64,000 bases of DNA, from the NCBI GenBank assembly GCA_902617605.1, contig CACMXO010000001.1:145258-209257 (forward strand), read 5' to 3'. Positions within the stretch are counted from its first letter, which is position 1. Each line of letters starts with the position of its first letter. This DNA comes from an uncultured Prochlorococcus sp. Lineage in GTDB: Bacteria; Cyanobacteriota; Cyanobacteriia; PCC-6307; Cyanobiaceae. A program made the position numbers and the translations under genes. The notes under the pieces were generated by a model. That model saw only the letters and a program-made list of their open reading frames with translations. It was not told the DNA's origin and searched no databases. Shown here piece by piece: positions 51,627 through 62,631 of the stretch.

Positions 51627-51994
51627 AAAGGGATTTCACTTGAGTTACTGCTGTTAGAATATTGGCTATTATCAGAATCTTTTCTTGAACCTAGTAAGTT
51701 TAATCTATCTACCCTAATAACTGGTTTATATCTATCTTCTCCAGTATTTTTATCTTTCCAACTATCAATTTTAAAACTTCCTGTAATTCCAATTAATGAT
51801 CCTTTTTTCACATAATCTGCGGCTATTTGTGCTTGCTTGCCCCATATTTCTAAATTAAACCAATCTGGCTCTTCATCTCTGCTTCTTCTGTTAACTGCAA
51901 GTGTAAAATTAGCTACGATACTGCCTGATTCAAAATATCTGACATCTGGTTCTCGTCCTGCTCTGCCAACAAGATTAATGGTGTTAATTTGCAT
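51623..51994 (-). CDS. ssb: Single-stranded DNA-binding protein
   Basis: The 123-residue OB-fold protein has NTINLVGRAGREPDVRYFESGS and FTLAVNR near the N-terminus, with WFNLEIWGKQAQIAADYVKKGSL and the C-terminal acidic/aromatic tip (SEIPF). The typical DDDIPF tip, which binds partner proteins, is reduced to EIPF. It lies opposite DedA and diverges from mreB over 132 bases. Confidence 0.96.
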   Translation of the reverse strand: MQINTINLVGRAGREPDVRYFESGSIVANFTLAVNRRSRDEEPDWFNLEIWGKQAQIAADYVKKGSLIGITGSFKIDSWKDKNTGEDRYKPVIRVDRLNLLGSRKDSDNSQYSNSSNSSEIPF

Positions 51995-52126
51995 AATTTT
52001 TTTTTTTAATACTACTCATATTTTCAGATTATGCTCAAAGTTTTACGTGCTATTCATAACTAAACTAGAGAATTCTGAGAGCTTAGCAAAAAATAGATAT
52101 ATTATTTATAAAAAGAAATTCTTATT

Positions 52127-53179
52127 GTGATTTTTAACAGATTTAAATTTTCTAGAGATATTGGCATAGATTTGGGAACGGCCAATACTCTTATACACGT
52201 TTCAGGAAAAGGCGTTGTTTTACAAGAGCCTTCAGTGGTAGCTATGGATTTAGAAGAAGGGATTCCATTAGCTGTCGGTAAAGAAGCAAAGTTAATGCTT
52301 GGAAGGACCCCTGGCAATATAAGAGCCGTAAGACCATTACGAGATGGAGTTATCGCAGATTTTGATGCTGCAGAGCAAATGATAAAAACATTTATTCAAA
52401 AATGTAATGAAGGCAAGGGGATAGTTGCCCCAAGAATAGTGATTGGCATTCCAAGTGGAGTCACTAGTGTTGAGCGAAGAGCAGTAAGAGAAGCTGGATT
52501 AGCTGGAGCTAGAGAAGTTCATTTAATTGATGAACCTGTTGCAGCAGCAATAGGAGCATCATTACCAGTAACTGAGCCAATTGGAACAATGATTGTTGAT
52601 ATTGGTGGAGGTACTACTGAGGTTGCAGTATTAAGTTTAGGAGGAACTGTATTGAGTGAATCTGTTCGAATAGCAGGCGATGAAATTAATGAGTCAATTG
52701 CGCTATATCTTAAAAAAGTTCACAATTTAGTTGTTGGAGAGAGAACTGCAGAAGATATCAAGATTAAAATTGGATCTGCATTTCCTGATGATGATTTTGA
52801 TAAAACTACTTTAGAAGTTAGAGGTTTACATCTTTTATCTGGTCTACCAAGGTCAGTCACATTGTCGTCAGGAGAAATCAGAGAAGCGATGGCTGAAACA
52901 CTTAGCAAAATAGTTGAAGCTGTAAAAAGAACTTTAGAGAGAACCCCTCCTGAACTTGCTGCAGACATAGTTGATAGGGGGATTATGCTTGCAGGTGGTG
53001 GAGCTTTAGTGAGAGGCATTAATGATTTATTGAGCGATGAAACAGGAATTTTTACTCACATAGCAGAGAACCCACTGCTTTGCGTAGTAAATGGTTGTGG
53101 AGAGGTTTTGGATGATTTTAAAAAACTGAAAAGAGTAGTTGACACTCCAGATTTTATAAGGAATGCCATAAGGGATTAA
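52127..53179 (+). CDS. mreB: Rod shape-determining protein MreB
   Basis: The 350-residue actin-like protein forms filaments that direct cell-wall synthesis. It has the phosphate-1 loop [13 protein letters not shown] near 13-25, the phosphate-2 segment [20 protein letters not shown], and the adenosine loop [18 protein letters not shown]. It starts with GTG at 52127. It is first in mreB-mreC-mreD, with a 4-base gap to mreC. Confidence 0.98.
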   Translation: MIFNRFKFSRDIGIDLGTANTLIHVSGKGVVLQEPSVVAMDLEEGIPLAVGKEAKLMLGRTPGNIRAVRPLRDGVIADFDAAEQMIKTFIQKCNEGKGIVAPRIVIGIPSGVTSVERRAVREAGLAGAREVHLIDEPVAAAIGASLPVTEPIGTMIVDIGGGTTEVAVLSLGGTVLSESVRIAGDEINESIALYLKKVHNLVVGERTAEDIKIKIGSAFPDDDFDKTTLEVRGLHLLSGLPRSVTLSSGEIREAMAETLSKIVEAVKRTLERTPPELAADIVDRGIMLAGGGALVRGINDLLSDETGIFTHIAENPLLCVVNGCGEVLDDFKKLKRVVDTPDFIRNAIRD

Positions 53180-53183
53180 TGTT

Positions 53184-53936
53184 ATGTTAGATATCCGACG
53201 AATTTCTAATAGTCGTTGGTGGCATAAAAAGAAAAATTGGCTATTGTTTGCAATTTTTTTATTTTTAGTTTTTGTAAGAATATCGAAAGGTGCTTTTTAT
53301 AAAGATTTATATTATTTTATTTCAAAGCCTTTTTGGCCTGGTCAATTTCAAAAAGAAATTGTTCTTGAGAGCATTCACAAAGAAAATTTAATAAAGTTAA
53401 ATCTTCTTAAAAAAGATAATACTAGATTGCGACGTAGCTTATCCATACAAGAATCATCTAATGATTATCATATTTCAGCTGCAGTTATTTCCAGAAAAAC
53501 AGGCAGTTGGTGGAGACAAATAATTTTAAACAAAGGTGCAAAAGATGGAGTAGAAATTGGTAATATTGTTATTGGTCCGGGTGGATTATTAGGAAGAGTA
53601 AAGAATACTTCTTTTTTCACTTCTTCGGTAACTTTAATAACTTCTCCGGAAAGTAAGTTAGGCGTTTGGTTGGATAGAATTCAAATTAATGGATTACTTG
53701 TCGGTGTAGGAGATGATTATCCTAGCCTAATACTTTATTCAAAAGATGCTGATATTAAAGTCGGAGATTTTGTATCATCATCTCCTGCTAGTACGTTATT
53801 ACCCCCGAATATCCCTATTGGGATTGTCCAATCTATAGATGAGACATTTAAATCAAAAAAAACGGCAAAAATTTCACTTTTAGCAAAACCTCATGTTATT
53901 GATTGGGTGCAAATTTTGAAAGCAAAAATTGAATGA
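53184..53936 (+). CDS. mreC: Rod shape-determining protein MreC
   Basis: The 250-residue protein has one membrane helix (about 15-33), a coiled-coil stretch (about 60-90) and the periplasmic beta-barrel domain containing VGIGNIVIGPGGLLGRV-like sequence and IGIVQSI. It links MreB to the periplasmic synthesis enzymes. Its stop overlaps mreD by 4 bases. Confidence 0.93.
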   Translation: MLDIRRISNSRWWHKKKNWLLFAIFLFLVFVRISKGAFYKDLYYFISKPFWPGQFQKEIVLESIHKENLIKLNLLKKDNTRLRRSLSIQESSNDYHISAAVISRKTGSWWRQIILNKGAKDGVEIGNIVIGPGGLLGRVKNTSFFTSSVTLITSPESKLGVWLDRIQINGLLVGVGDDYPSLILYSKDADIKVGDFVSSSPASTLLPPNIPIGIVQSIDETFKSKKTAKISLLAKPHVIDWVQILKAKIE

Positions 53937-54451
53937 ATAAATTTTTTATAAAAAAATTATCCTTATTAAGCTTTATTTTTATCCCAATTATTTTTTTGTG
54001 GCACCCTGATTGGCTTGGATTTTTAGGCGTTCAGCCATATTGGCCGTTATTTTGGTTATTGCCTTGGTCAATACTTAATGGATCAATCAATGGATTAATA
54101 TTTGGTTTATTTTTAGGTCTAATTTTAGATTCTCTTACTTTACATGATAGTTTTACTCAAATACCAGGCTTAATTTTTTGTGGTTTTTTGTTTGGGAGAA
54201 TTAAATTACATAGTGATATTTTGGTGGGACATTTTAGGTATGGTTTAATTTGTTCTTTTGGAAGTTTTTTATGTGGGACTCTTAATTATTTCCAAATTTT
54301 GTTTAGAAATTTTTCAGATGGTAATTCTTTAATCTTGATATCCAGTGTAAAAAATATCTTAGCGCAAGTTTTTTTGACAGGTTTTTTTGCTCCCTTTATT
54401 TGCTCCCAACTTATAAGAATGTTTAAATTTTCAAGAAGAAAATTGCAGTAG
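53933..54451 (+). CDS. mreD: Rod shape-determining protein MreD
   Basis: The 172-residue protein is almost wholly hydrophobic with about five membrane segments (PIIFLWHPDWLGFLGVQPYW near 18-37 begins the second). The sequence is poorly conserved, but position, length and topology fit MreD. It overlaps mreC by 4 bases and is followed by a 180-base spacer before the response regulator. Confidence 0.85.
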   Translation: MNKFFIKKLSLLSFIFIPIIFLWHPDWLGFLGVQPYWPLFWLLPWSILNGSINGLIFGLFLGLILDSLTLHDSFTQIPGLIFCGFLFGRIKLHSDILVGHFRYGLICSFGSFLCGTLNYFQILFRNFSDGNSLILISSVKNILAQVFLTGFFAPFICSQLIRMFKFSRRKLQ

Positions 54452-54631
54452 TAAATTTTGACAAGAGTTAAAAGTGTTTGAAAAAACTTATATATCTTCA
54501 GATTATTTAAAATGTTTGTAAACCTTAGGAATATCTCTTTGAGGGTTCGTAATGTTATATTTTTAATTGTTAGAATATATATTCAATGCAATAATTCTTT
54601 GCTTTGAAATATCGAGAAATCTTTTTTAACT

Positions 54632-55378
54632 ATGTCAAAAGCAAGAATTTTAGTTGTTGATGATGAACCAGCAGTTTTGAAGGTATTAGTTACGAGGCTT
54701 CAACTAGCTGGATATCAAGTATATTCAGCTACTAATGGCGAAGAAGCCCTTGAGTCTTTTCACAGGGATTCCCCAGATTTGATAGTTCTTGATGTTATGC
54801 TTCCTAAAATGGATGGATTTGCTGTATGTAGAAGAATTAGAGCTGAATCAGTAGTTCCAATAATATTCTTAACCGCTCTAGAGGCTATTTCAGAGAGAGT
54901 TGCAGGTTTGGATTTAGGGGCTGATGACTACTTATCTAAACCATTTAGTCCAAAAGAATTAGAAGCTAGAATAGCTACTATTTTGAGAAGAATGGGCCCA
55001 ACTGTATCGGTTACTGAAACTAAAGAAGTTCCTTCAGGTAAAGGAGTTATGAAATTCGGAAGTTTAGTTGTTGATACTAATCGCAGACAAGTTTCTAGAG
55101 CAGGAGATAGAATCAGCCTAACTTATACTGAATTTAGCCTCTTAGAATTATTGTTTGACGAGCCTGGTAAGGTTGTCCCGAGAGCAGAAATCCTAGAACA
55201 ATTATGGGGTTATCCTCCTCGAAGAGCTGCAGATTTAAGAGTTGTAGACGTATATGTAGCTAGATTAAGAGGTAAATTAGAACCAGATCCAAGAAATCCA
55301 GAATTAATATTAACTGTTAGAGGAATCGGTTACGCATCTCAGAGAGTTGGTGAAACAGCAACATCTTTGGCAAGTTGA
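54632..55378 (+). CDS. rpaB: OmpR-type response regulator, RpaB/Ycf27 family
   Basis: The 248-residue protein has a receiver domain with Asp10, Asp11, phosphoacceptor Asp54, Thr81 and Lys103, then an OmpR/PhoB winged helix (about 140-238; YTEFSLLELLFDEPG and DLRVVDVYVARLRGKLEPDPRN). This most resembles the RpaB (Ycf27) group, which controls light-stress and photosynthesis genes in cyanobacteria; RpaA is the nearest alternative. Its symbol is therefore a best guess. No cognate kinase is adjacent. Confidence 0.85.
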   Translation: MSKARILVVDDEPAVLKVLVTRLQLAGYQVYSATNGEEALESFHRDSPDLIVLDVMLPKMDGFAVCRRIRAESVVPIIFLTALEAISERVAGLDLGADDYLSKPFSPKELEARIATILRRMGPTVSVTETKEVPSGKGVMKFGSLVVDTNRRQVSRAGDRISLTYTEFSLLELLFDEPGKVVPRAEILEQLWGYPPRRAADLRVVDVYVARLRGKLEPDPRNPELILTVRGIGYASQRVGETATSLAS

Positions 55379-55427
55379 GCCATAGTTTGATAATTTTATT
55401 AAATAAAACAAATATATTAAATAAATT

Positions 55428-56966
55428 TTGTCTGAAATAAAAGAAGCACGCTTACAAAAAGCTAATTCACTCGTCAGTAAAGGTTTTGCTTCTTACGCGC
55501 AGAGTTTTAAGGTTTCAAATACTACAAAATTTCTTATCCAAAAATTTGATTATTTAGAAAATGGTCAAGAGGAAGACTTCAGTGTTTCTATTGCTGGAAG
55601 AGTGATGGCAAAAAGGGTAATGGGTAAAATTGCCTTTTTCACAATAAGCGATCAAGATGGTCAGATTCAGCTTTATTTAGATAAACAGATTATTAACTTA
55701 AATTTAGAAAAACAAAAATTACTTTCTTTTGAAGATATCAAGGAAATAGTAGATATTGGTGATTGGATAGGCGTCTACGGAACTATTAAAAAAACAAATA
55801 AAGGTGAGCTTTCTATTAAAGTAGAAAAATGGGAAATGTTGTCCAAGTCATTACAACCTTTGCCCGATAAATGGCATGGATTGACTGATATTGAGAAAAG
55901 ATATAGACAACGTTATTTAGATTTAATAGTCAATCCTCACTCTAAAAATGTATTTAAAACAAGAGCAAACTGTATAAGTTTTATAAGAAAATGGTTAGAT
56001 AATAGAAATTTTTTAGAGATAGAGACTCCAATTCTGCAATCTGAAGCTGGCGGTGCTGAAGCAAGACCATTTATAACTCATCACAATACATTAGATATTC
56101 CCCTATATCTAAGAATAGCTACAGAATTACATTTAAAAAGAATGGTTGTTGGAGGATTTGAGAAAGTATATGAATTGGGAAGAATCTTCCGTAATGAGGG
56201 GATAAGTACGAGGCATAATCCAGAATTCACCTCGGTGGAGATTTATCAAGCTTATTCTGACTATGTCGATATGATGAATTTAACAGAAGAATTGATAAAA
56301 GAAATTGTAGCTGATGCATGTGGGTCTTTAATTATAAATTATCAAAATAAAGAAATTGACTTTTCTAAACCTTGGACAAGAATATCCATGCAAGATATTG
56401 TCAAAAAATATACAGGGATTGATTTTGATTCTTTCGGTGGAGACTTTCAAAAAGCAAAACAAGCCGTTAAAAGTATAAATGTTGATTTCTCTAATAAAGT
56501 CAATACTATAGGAAGACTTTTAAATGAGGTCTTCGAGCAAAAAGTAGAATCAAAACTTATAGAACCCACTTTTGTTGTTGATTATCCTATTGAAATTTCT
56601 CCTTTAGCTAGGCCTCATATTGATAATAAAGAAATGGTTCAGAGATTTGAATTATTCATTGTTGGACGCGAGCTAGCAAATGCATTTAGTGAGTTGATAG
56701 ATCCTGTAGATCAAAGAGAAAGAATGCAATTACAGCAATCTCTTAGAGACGAAGGAGATCTTGAGGCTCACTGTATAGATGAAGATTTTTTGAATGCTTT
56801 AGAGATTGGTATGCCGCCTACTGGAGGATTAGGTATAGGCATTGATAGGCTAATTATGCTAATTACTGATAGCGCATCAATTAGAGATGTAATCCCATTC
56901 CCATTGTTAAAACCAGAAATAACTTCCAAAAAAAATGAAAAATTACCCTTGAATGAAGTAAAATAG
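55428..56966 (+). CDS. lysS: Lysyl-tRNA synthetase (class II)
   Basis: The 512-residue class II synthetase has the N-terminal OB fold ([30 protein letters not shown]) and class II motifs: motif 1 near [16 protein letters not shown], motif 2 [18 protein letters not shown] and motif 3 [14 protein letters not shown]. It starts with TTG at 55428, since no upstream ATG is in frame. It follows the response regulator by 49 bases. Confidence 0.97.
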   Translation: MSEIKEARLQKANSLVSKGFASYAQSFKVSNTTKFLIQKFDYLENGQEEDFSVSIAGRVMAKRVMGKIAFFTISDQDGQIQLYLDKQIINLNLEKQKLLSFEDIKEIVDIGDWIGVYGTIKKTNKGELSIKVEKWEMLSKSLQPLPDKWHGLTDIEKRYRQRYLDLIVNPHSKNVFKTRANCISFIRKWLDNRNFLEIETPILQSEAGGAEARPFITHHNTLDIPLYLRIATELHLKRMVVGGFEKVYELGRIFRNEGISTRHNPEFTSVEIYQAYSDYVDMMNLTEELIKEIVADACGSLIINYQNKEIDFSKPWTRISMQDIVKKYTGIDFDSFGGDFQKAKQAVKSINVDFSNKVNTIGRLLNEVFEQKVESKLIEPTFVVDYPIEISPLARPHIDNKEMVQRFELFIVGRELANAFSELIDPVDQRERMQLQQSLRDEGDLEAHCIDEDFLNALEIGMPPTGGLGIGIDRLIMLITDSASIRDVIPFPLLKPEITSKKNEKLPLNEVK

Positions 56967-56995
56967 ATAAATCAATCCAATACGAAATTTTTTAA

Positions 56996-57244
56996 ATGAG
57001 TGGTGAACGTGTTGGTTTCCGTTTCAAACACGCGGATGCAGTAGTAAAAAGAAATCCTCAAGGCCGATCAAGAAGAGGATGGGTTATTGAGCCGGTAGAA
57101 CAAACTACAAGTAGAGGTACAAAAATGCCTGCATATAAAATTCGCTGGAGAGATAGTGAGAGGCCAGAAACAGTCTTACAGCATATGTTAATTGCAGATC
57201 CAGATCCTTCTCCACCTCCAAGTTCTGTAAGTTTAGATTCATAG
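56996..57244 (+). CDS. Conserved picocyanobacterial protein, 82 residues
   Basis: The small basic protein begins MSGERVGFRFKHADAVVKRN and ends in a proline-rich stretch (PDPSPPPSS). It has no signal peptide or membrane helix. The core (RSRRGWVIEPVEQTTSRGTK) has the look of a small SH3-like or RNA-binding beta fold, but no family is recognised. It is 29 bases after lysS on the same strand and converges on smpB with 24 bases between. Confidence 0.7.
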   Translation: MSGERVGFRFKHADAVVKRNPQGRSRRGWVIEPVEQTTSRGTKMPAYKIRWRDSERPETVLQHMLIADPDPSPPPSSVSLDS

Positions 57245-57268
57245 TTGCAATATTTCTGCATAATAATT

Positions 57269-57763
57269 TCATCTTTTTAGTGCAGAGTTGATTTCTTTTT
57301 TTATACTTTTTTGTTTTTCATCTTGACGTTTGTCATGTAATTTTTTCCCTTTACCAACTCCAAGAGTTAGTTTTATCCATGATCCTTTTAAATAAAGAGA
57401 TAATGGAACAATAGTCATTCCTTTTTTTTCAGTATTGGATTTCATTTTTATTATTTCTTTTTTATGAAGTAGCAACTTTCTATTTCTTAATGGATCATGA
57501 TTAAAGAAAGACCCCACATTTTTATGTGGTGAAATGTGAACATTCAATAATAAGATCTCACCATCTCTAAAGGAACAGTACCCATCTCTTAAATTTGCTT
57601 TTCCGTTTCTAATGGACTTTACTTCAGTCCCTAAAAGCTCAATTCCAGCTTCGATTGTTTCAGATATTGCATATTGAAATTTTGCATATCTATTTTCAGC
57701 TAGAAGTTTAAAATTATTTGCTTTATTAGTATTTTTTTTCACTTTGTTTGAATTTTTTGCCAT
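57269..57763 (-). CDS. smpB: SsrA-binding protein SmpB
   Basis: The 164-residue protein binds tmRNA and lets it rescue stalled ribosomes. SmpB motifs are ISETIEAGIELLGTEVKSIR near 33-52, HISPHKNVGSFFNHDPLRNRKLLLHKKEI, and the basic tail with GKGKKLHDKRQDEK. The tmRNA gene is not in this window. The rescue tag is degraded by ClpXP, whose genes are at 15-17 kb. Confidence 0.96.
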   Translation of the reverse strand: MAKNSNKVKKNTNKANNFKLLAENRYAKFQYAISETIEAGIELLGTEVKSIRNGKANLRDGYCSFRDGEILLLNVHISPHKNVGSFFNHDPLRNRKLLLHKKEIIKMKSNTEKKGMTIVPLSLYLKGSWIKLTLGVGKGKKLHDKRQDEKQKSIKKEINSALKR

Positions 57764-57815
57764 TTTAGTTGTAAAAAATCTTTCTACTTAGAACAATTGC
57801 AATTAACCTTTCATT

Positions 57816-58874
57816 ATGGCAATAATTTCTTCCAATATAGGCGATAATGACTTTTCTTTTCGTAAAAAAGAACTTAGGCTAGTTGATTCAAAAAATATTC
57901 CAGAAGAAAAGAGAAATAATAATTTGAACTTAGCCAGGCCTCTTAATTTAAAAGAATTTATTGGCCAAGAACAACTTAAATCTTCTTTAAGAATAGCTAT
58001 AGATGCTTCAATTATTAGAAAAGAACCTTTGGAGCATACTCTTTTATATGGACAGCCTGGTCTAGGTAAGACTACTCTTGCTTTTTTGATAGCCCACGAA
58101 TTGAATACAAAATGTAGGATTGCGACTGCACCAGCAATTGAAAGGCCAAGAGATATTGTAGGTTTACTTCTTGGATTAAAAGAAGGTGAAGTTTTATTTA
58201 TCGATGAGATACATCGCTTAAATAGGTTAACTGAAGAGTTGTTATATTCTGCAATGGAGGATTTTAGACTTGACTTAACTATGGGAGCTAATAGAGGAGC
58301 CCGTTGCAGAACAATTAATCTTCCTAGGTTTACTCTGATTGGCGCGACAACTAAATTAGCCTCAATAAGTGCACCTCTAAGAGACAGATTTGGGATATCT
58401 CAGAAAATTGAATTCTATACATGTGATGAATTAAAACAAATTATTGTTAATTTCTCCCGATTAATAAACCTCAATTTAGAAGATAAAGCATCTTATGATT
58501 TGGCAAAAATATCTCGAGGGACTCCAAGAATTGCTTTAAGATTATTAAGACGAGTTAGAGATTATGCTCAAGTTGTTATGAAAACTAATACTGTCTCAGT
58601 GAATTTAATAAAAAAAGCTTTAAATTCTTATCAAATAGACGAAAAAGGATTGGATTCTTTAGATAGACACTATTTATCTTTTCTTAACCAAAACAATAAT
58701 ATTCCAACTGGCCTTGATTCAATTGCATCTGGGTTAGGCGATGATCCTTCAATGTTAGAATTTGTTGTTGAGCCATATCTTATTAAAATTGGTTTTCTCA
58801 CGAGAACTCCTCGAGGAAGATTGCTTACTGCTACAGGAAAAAAGTACATTGATTCAAAAGATGATAACTTTTAA
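57816..58874 (+). CDS. ruvB: Holliday junction DNA helicase RuvB
   Basis: The 352-residue AAA+ motor drives branch migration with RuvA. Walker A is GQPGLGKT (79-86), Walker B is [10 protein letters not shown], and [18 protein letters not shown] and [18 protein letters not shown] follow. The N-terminal 35 residues are variable. Its end overlaps the TPR gene by 14 bases in another frame. Confidence 0.97.
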   Translation: MAIISSNIGDNDFSFRKKELRLVDSKNIPEEKRNNNLNLARPLNLKEFIGQEQLKSSLRIAIDASIIRKEPLEHTLLYGQPGLGKTTLAFLIAHELNTKCRIATAPAIERPRDIVGLLLGLKEGEVLFIDEIHRLNRLTEELLYSAMEDFRLDLTMGANRGARCRTINLPRFTLIGATTKLASISAPLRDRFGISQKIEFYTCDELKQIIVNFSRLINLNLEDKASYDLAKISRGTPRIALRLLRRVRDYAQVVMKTNTVSVNLIKKALNSYQIDEKGLDSLDRHYLSFLNQNNNIPTGLDSIASGLGDDPSMLEFVVEPYLIKIGFLTRTPRGRLLTATGKKYIDSKDDNF

Positions 58875-59649
58875 AAAAGTTAAGGTTTGTTTTTTATTAA
58901 TTTTTATTTTTTTCAATATTTTTTATATTGCACCATGCTATTCATTATCTTCGAGAGAGGATTTGTTTAGAAATGCGTTAGATCTTAGTTCAGGCGGAAA
59001 ATTTAATCTCGCTTTACAAGAATGGAATCAATATCTCGATTCTTATCCTGATGATGCTGCAGGTTTTAGCAATAGAGGAAATGTAAGACTTGTTGTAGGA
59101 GATGTTAAGGGATCAATAGATGACCAAAATAAGGCAATAAGTTTGAATCCTAGTGAAATAGATCCTTACATTAACAGGGGGATTGCTGAAGAAGCATTGG
59201 GTTTATGGTCGCAAGCGAAAAAGGATTATATGTTCGTTATTTCCCTAGATAGTGAAAATTTCTCTGCATTATATAATTTAGCTAACGTTGAAGGATCTAC
59301 ATCCCATTGGGATAAAGCAAGAGATTTATTCTCAAAAGCTGCTTTATATAATCCAGGATTTGCCATGGCTAGGTCAAGTTTGGCGTTAGCAGATTTACAG
59401 TTGGGAAATATTGATGAAGCTGAAAAAGAATTAATAAAGTTAATTAGACGGTATCCAACTTTTGCAGATGCTAGGGCAGCTTTAACAGCTTTGAGTTGGT
59501 CTAATGGTGAATCTGGTAAAGCAGAGAGTAATTGGATAGCGGTAACTGAATTAGATCCTAGATATAGTGATGAAGAATGGTTAAAAAAAATAAGAAGATG
59601 GCCTCCTCAACCAATTAAAGATTTAATGAATTTCATCGATTTAAAATAA
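58861..59649 (+). CDS. Exported TPR protein
   Basis: The 262-residue protein starts with a signal-like segment ([20 protein letters not shown]). About five tetratricopeptide repeats follow (about 40-220, such as [20 protein letters not shown] and [20 protein letters not shown]). I chose ATG 58861 rather than a frame extended upstream to 58762 inside ruvB, because the signal peptide begins here. It probably acts as a lumenal or periplasmic scaffold; related plant proteins assist photosystem I assembly, but that assignment is not secure here. Confidence 0.82.
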   Translation: MITFKKVKVCFLLIFIFFNIFYIAPCYSLSSREDLFRNALDLSSGGKFNLALQEWNQYLDSYPDDAAGFSNRGNVRLVVGDVKGSIDDQNKAISLNPSEIDPYINRGIAEEALGLWSQAKKDYMFVISLDSENFSALYNLANVEGSTSHWDKARDLFSKAALYNPGFAMARSSLALADLQLGNIDEAEKELIKLIRRYPTFADARAALTALSWSNGESGKAESNWIAVTELDPRYSDEEWLKKIRRWPPQPIKDLMNFIDLK

Positions 59650-59652
59650 GTA

Positions 59653-60837
59653 ATGAATAGAGATCAGTTACATAAAAAAATTGATTCGTTTAATGATGAA
59701 CTAATTAACTTAAGAAGACATATCCATGAACATCCGGAATTAAGTGGACTTGAAAATCAAACAGCGATCTTGATCAGTGGTTTTTTAAAAGATATTGGTT
59801 GGAAAGTTAGAGAATCTATAGGTAGGACTGGAGTTATAGCTGATTTTGGCCCCCTAGATAAAGGTATTATAGGTTTAAGAGTGGATATGGATGCTTTGCC
59901 AATATTTGAGGAAACTAAATTAAGTTTTTCTTCAAAAGTAGATGGTGTTATGCATGCCTGTGGTCACGATTTGCATATCTCGATTGGATTGGGTGTCGCA
60001 AAAATTATTAAGGATTTAAAACTAAATTTTGGGACTCGGATAATTTTTCAGCCTGCTGAAGAAATTGCGAGTGGAGCTAGATGGATGATTAAGGATGGTG
60101 CAACTAATGGTTTAACCCATATTTTGGGAGTTCATGTCTACCCCGATTTATCCGTAGGGACTATTGGCATTAAAGAGGGAAGTTTAACTGCAGCTGCCGG
60201 AGAACTTAATGTTGAGATTAAAGGAAAATCAGGCCATGGTGCTCGACCTCATGAAGGAGTTGATGCTATTTGGGCGGCCTCAAAAGTTATCTCGGGAATT
60301 CAAGAATCAATAACACGGAAGTTAGACCCTCTAGATCCAGTAGTAATAACTTTTGGGAAAATAAATGGTGGCAATGCATTCAATGTTCTCGCAGAAAAGG
60401 TTAATTTAATTGGTACTGTTAGATGCACTAATCGTAAAGTATTTACGAATATTGGTAATTGGCTCAATGAAAATATCACTTCTTTAGCTAATAGTTGCGG
60501 AGCTGAAGCAAAAGTAAGATTTAGAGAAATCACTCCAGCAGTTAATAATAATCCTGAAATTAATAGAGTCCTCAGAGATTCGGGAATTAAGGTTTTGGGT
60601 CAAAAAAATGTAATCGAATTACAAAAACCATCATTAGGAGCTGAGGATTTCGCTGAATTCTTAAATGAAATTCCTGGAGCTATGTTTAGGCTTGGGGTTT
60701 CTAGTCCCAATGGATGTGCTCCTCTTCATAGTTCTAAATTTGATCCGGATGAAAGAGCTATTGCTGTTGGAATTAAAGTGATAACAGAATCCATAGTAAA
60801 ATTAAACAATGAAAAAATTAATACTATTGGCAAATGA
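59653..60837 (+). CDS. M20 family amidohydrolase/peptidase
   Basis: The 394-residue metal-dependent amidohydrolase resembles IAA-amino acid hydrolase and hippurate hydrolase. Visible metal-binding motifs are RVDMDALPI (77-85), MHACGHDLHI, and FQPAEEIASGARWM, with the catalytic glutamate in PAEE. GHGARPHEGVDAI is the dimerisation-domain signature. It likely removes acyl groups from N-acylated amino acids. It overlaps the following small gene by 4 bases. Confidence 0.93.
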   Translation: MNRDQLHKKIDSFNDELINLRRHIHEHPELSGLENQTAILISGFLKDIGWKVRESIGRTGVIADFGPLDKGIIGLRVDMDALPIFEETKLSFSSKVDGVMHACGHDLHISIGLGVAKIIKDLKLNFGTRIIFQPAEEIASGARWMIKDGATNGLTHILGVHVYPDLSVGTIGIKEGSLTAAAGELNVEIKGKSGHGARPHEGVDAIWAASKVISGIQESITRKLDPLDPVVITFGKINGGNAFNVLAEKVNLIGTVRCTNRKVFTNIGNWLNENITSLANSCGAEAKVRFREITPAVNNNPEINRVLRDSGIKVLGQKNVIELQKPSLGAEDFAEFLNEIPGAMFRLGVSSPNGCAPLHSSKFDPDERAIAVGIKVITESIVKLNNEKINTIGK

Positions 60838-61049
60838 AAATTAATAAAAGATATATTTTATCTTTTGTAGCACCTTTCATGATTTTTATATCTGCTATCG
60901 GATTAATATTTAGGGATAATTCCAAGAAGATTTTTTATTTACCTATTGGCTTAATGGGGATTGTAATTATTTTGGAGAGGGGTATAAGCAGACAATTGGA
61001 TAGAAAAAATATTTTAAAAAAGATAAAGTCTTATCAAAAAAATAAATAA
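60834..61049 (+). CDS. Small two-helix membrane protein
   Basis: The 71-residue protein has two hydrophobic segments (about 8-25 and 33-47) and a lysine-rich end (KNILKKIKSYQKNK). It overlaps the M20 gene by 4 bases, so it is probably translated with it. No family is recognised. Confidence 0.65.
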   Translation: MKINKRYILSFVAPFMIFISAIGLIFRDNSKKIFYLPIGLMGIVIILERGISRQLDRKNILKKIKSYQKNK

Positions 61050-61119
61050 AACAATTTTATTTATTTTCACGCAATATGAGATGACTTATTTTTAGAAAAG
61101 AGCTATTAATAAGATAAAT

Positions 61120-61197
61120 ACTAGGGGTGCTAAGAACTTTAACTTAGCTGAGATCATACCCTTTGAACCTGAATCATTAATTTCGATGCAGGGAAGT
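61120..61197 (+). promoter_or_regulatory. TPP (THI element) riboswitch
   Basis: The sequence contains the conserved TPP aptamer parts: P1 pairing ACT with AGT, GGGGTGC (61124-61130), GCTGAGATCATACCC (61147-61161), TTGAACCTGA and GATGCAGGGAAG. It lies 49 bases before thiC. Thiamine diphosphate binding is expected to lower thiC expression. The palindrome TTTGATCAAA at 61203-61212 may belong to the expression platform. Confidence 0.93.
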
Positions 61198-61246
61198 TGA
61201 GATTTGATCAAACTTTAGTAATAACACTTTTAAAAATTAAGAAATT

Positions 61247-62617
61247 ATGAGAAGTTCTTGGATTAAGCCTCGCCTTGGGAAAGACAATGTAACTCAGATG
61301 AACTTTGCGAGAAATGGATATATCACGGAAGAAATGGATTTTGTTGCTAAAAAAGAGAATCTTCCTTCTTCTTTAATAATGGAAGAGGTGGCAAGAGGAA
61401 GATTAATTATTCCAGCTAATATTAATCATTTGAATCTTGAGCCAATGTCTATAGGTATTGCTTCTAGATGCAAAGTTAATGCCAATATAGGTGCTTCCCC
61501 TAATGCAAGTGATATCAATGAAGAAGTAGAAAAGCTCAAACTTGCTGTTAAATATGGTGCTGATACGGTTATGGATCTTTCTACCGGAGGAGTAAATTTA
61601 GATGAAGTCCGACAAGCAATTATTCAAGAATCTCCTGTCCCCATAGGAACTGTTCCTGTTTATCAAGCTTTAGAAAGTGTTCATGGTTCAATAGATAGAC
61701 TAACAGAAGACGATTTTCTTCATATTATTGAAAAACATTGCCAGCAGGGCGTAGATTATCAAACTATTCATGCTGGTCTATTAATAGAGCATTTGCCAAA
61801 AGTTAAAGGAAGAATTACTGGAATTGTCAGTAGAGGGGGAGGTATTTTAGCCCAATGGATGTTACATCATTTTAAACAAAATCCCCTCTATACAAGGTTT
61901 GATGATATCTGTGAGATTTTCAAGAAATATGATTGTACTTTTTCTTTAGGAGACTCATTAAGGCCTGGATGTTTGCATGATGCTTCTGATGATGCCCAGC
62001 TAGCTGAATTGAAGACCTTAGGCGAGCTTACTAGAAGAGCATGGGAACATAATGTTCAAGTTATGGTTGAGGGTCCTGGTCATGTACCCATGGACCAAAT
62101 TGAGTTTAATGTGAGAAAGCAAATGGAAGAATGTTCAGAAGCCCCATTTTATGTGCTTGGTCCATTAGTGACCGATATATCACCTGGTTATGACCATATT
62201 TCAAGTGCTATTGGTGCAGCGATGGCAGGGTGGTATGGAACTTCTATGTTATGTTATGTAACGCCGAAAGAACATCTAGGTCTACCAAATGCAGAAGATG
62301 TAAGAGAAGGCTTAATTGCTTATAAAATAGCTGCTCACGCTGCTGATATAGCAAGACATAGAGCTGGCGCCCGTGATCGAGATGATGAACTTAGCCATGC
62401 AAGGTATAACTTTGATTGGAACAAACAATTCGAACTTTCATTAGATCCGGAAAGGGCAAAGCAGTACCATGATGAGACACTGCCTGAAGAAATCTTTAAA
62501 AAGGCGGAGTTTTGCTCAATGTGTGGCCCTAAACATTGTCCAATGAATTCAAAGATTTCTGATGAATCTCTTGATCAGCTAAAAGATAAGCTTGAAGAAT
62601 GCAATACTTCAGTGTAG
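61247..62617 (+). CDS. thiC: Phosphomethylpyrimidine synthase
   Basis: The 456-residue radical-SAM enzyme converts aminoimidazole ribotide to the pyrimidine of thiamine. The unusual C-terminal iron-sulfur motif is Cys423, Cys426 and Cys431 (CSMCGPKHC). Further signatures are [13 protein letters not shown] and [17 protein letters not shown]. It lacks the long N-terminal extension of some bacteria. It is controlled by the TPP riboswitch before it and converges on the transketolase with 14 bases between. Confidence 0.98.
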   Translation: MRSSWIKPRLGKDNVTQMNFARNGYITEEMDFVAKKENLPSSLIMEEVARGRLIIPANINHLNLEPMSIGIASRCKVNANIGASPNASDINEEVEKLKLAVKYGADTVMDLSTGGVNLDEVRQAIIQESPVPIGTVPVYQALESVHGSIDRLTEDDFLHIIEKHCQQGVDYQTIHAGLLIEHLPKVKGRITGIVSRGGGILAQWMLHHFKQNPLYTRFDDICEIFKKYDCTFSLGDSLRPGCLHDASDDAQLAELKTLGELTRRAWEHNVQVMVEGPGHVPMDQIEFNVRKQMEECSEAPFYVLGPLVTDISPGYDHISSAIGAAMAGWYGTSMLCYVTPKEHLGLPNAEDVREGLIAYKIAAHAADIARHRAGARDRDDELSHARYNFDWNKQFELSLDPERAKQYHDETLPEEIFKKAEFCSMCGPKHCPMNSKISDESLDQLKDKLEECNTSV

Positions 62618-62631
62618 TTATCAATTGGTAG

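Noticed and set aside
58762..58860. Upstream extension of the TPR gene into ruvB
   Set aside because: The extra residues precede a signal peptide that begins at 58861, and they lie in another frame of ruvB.
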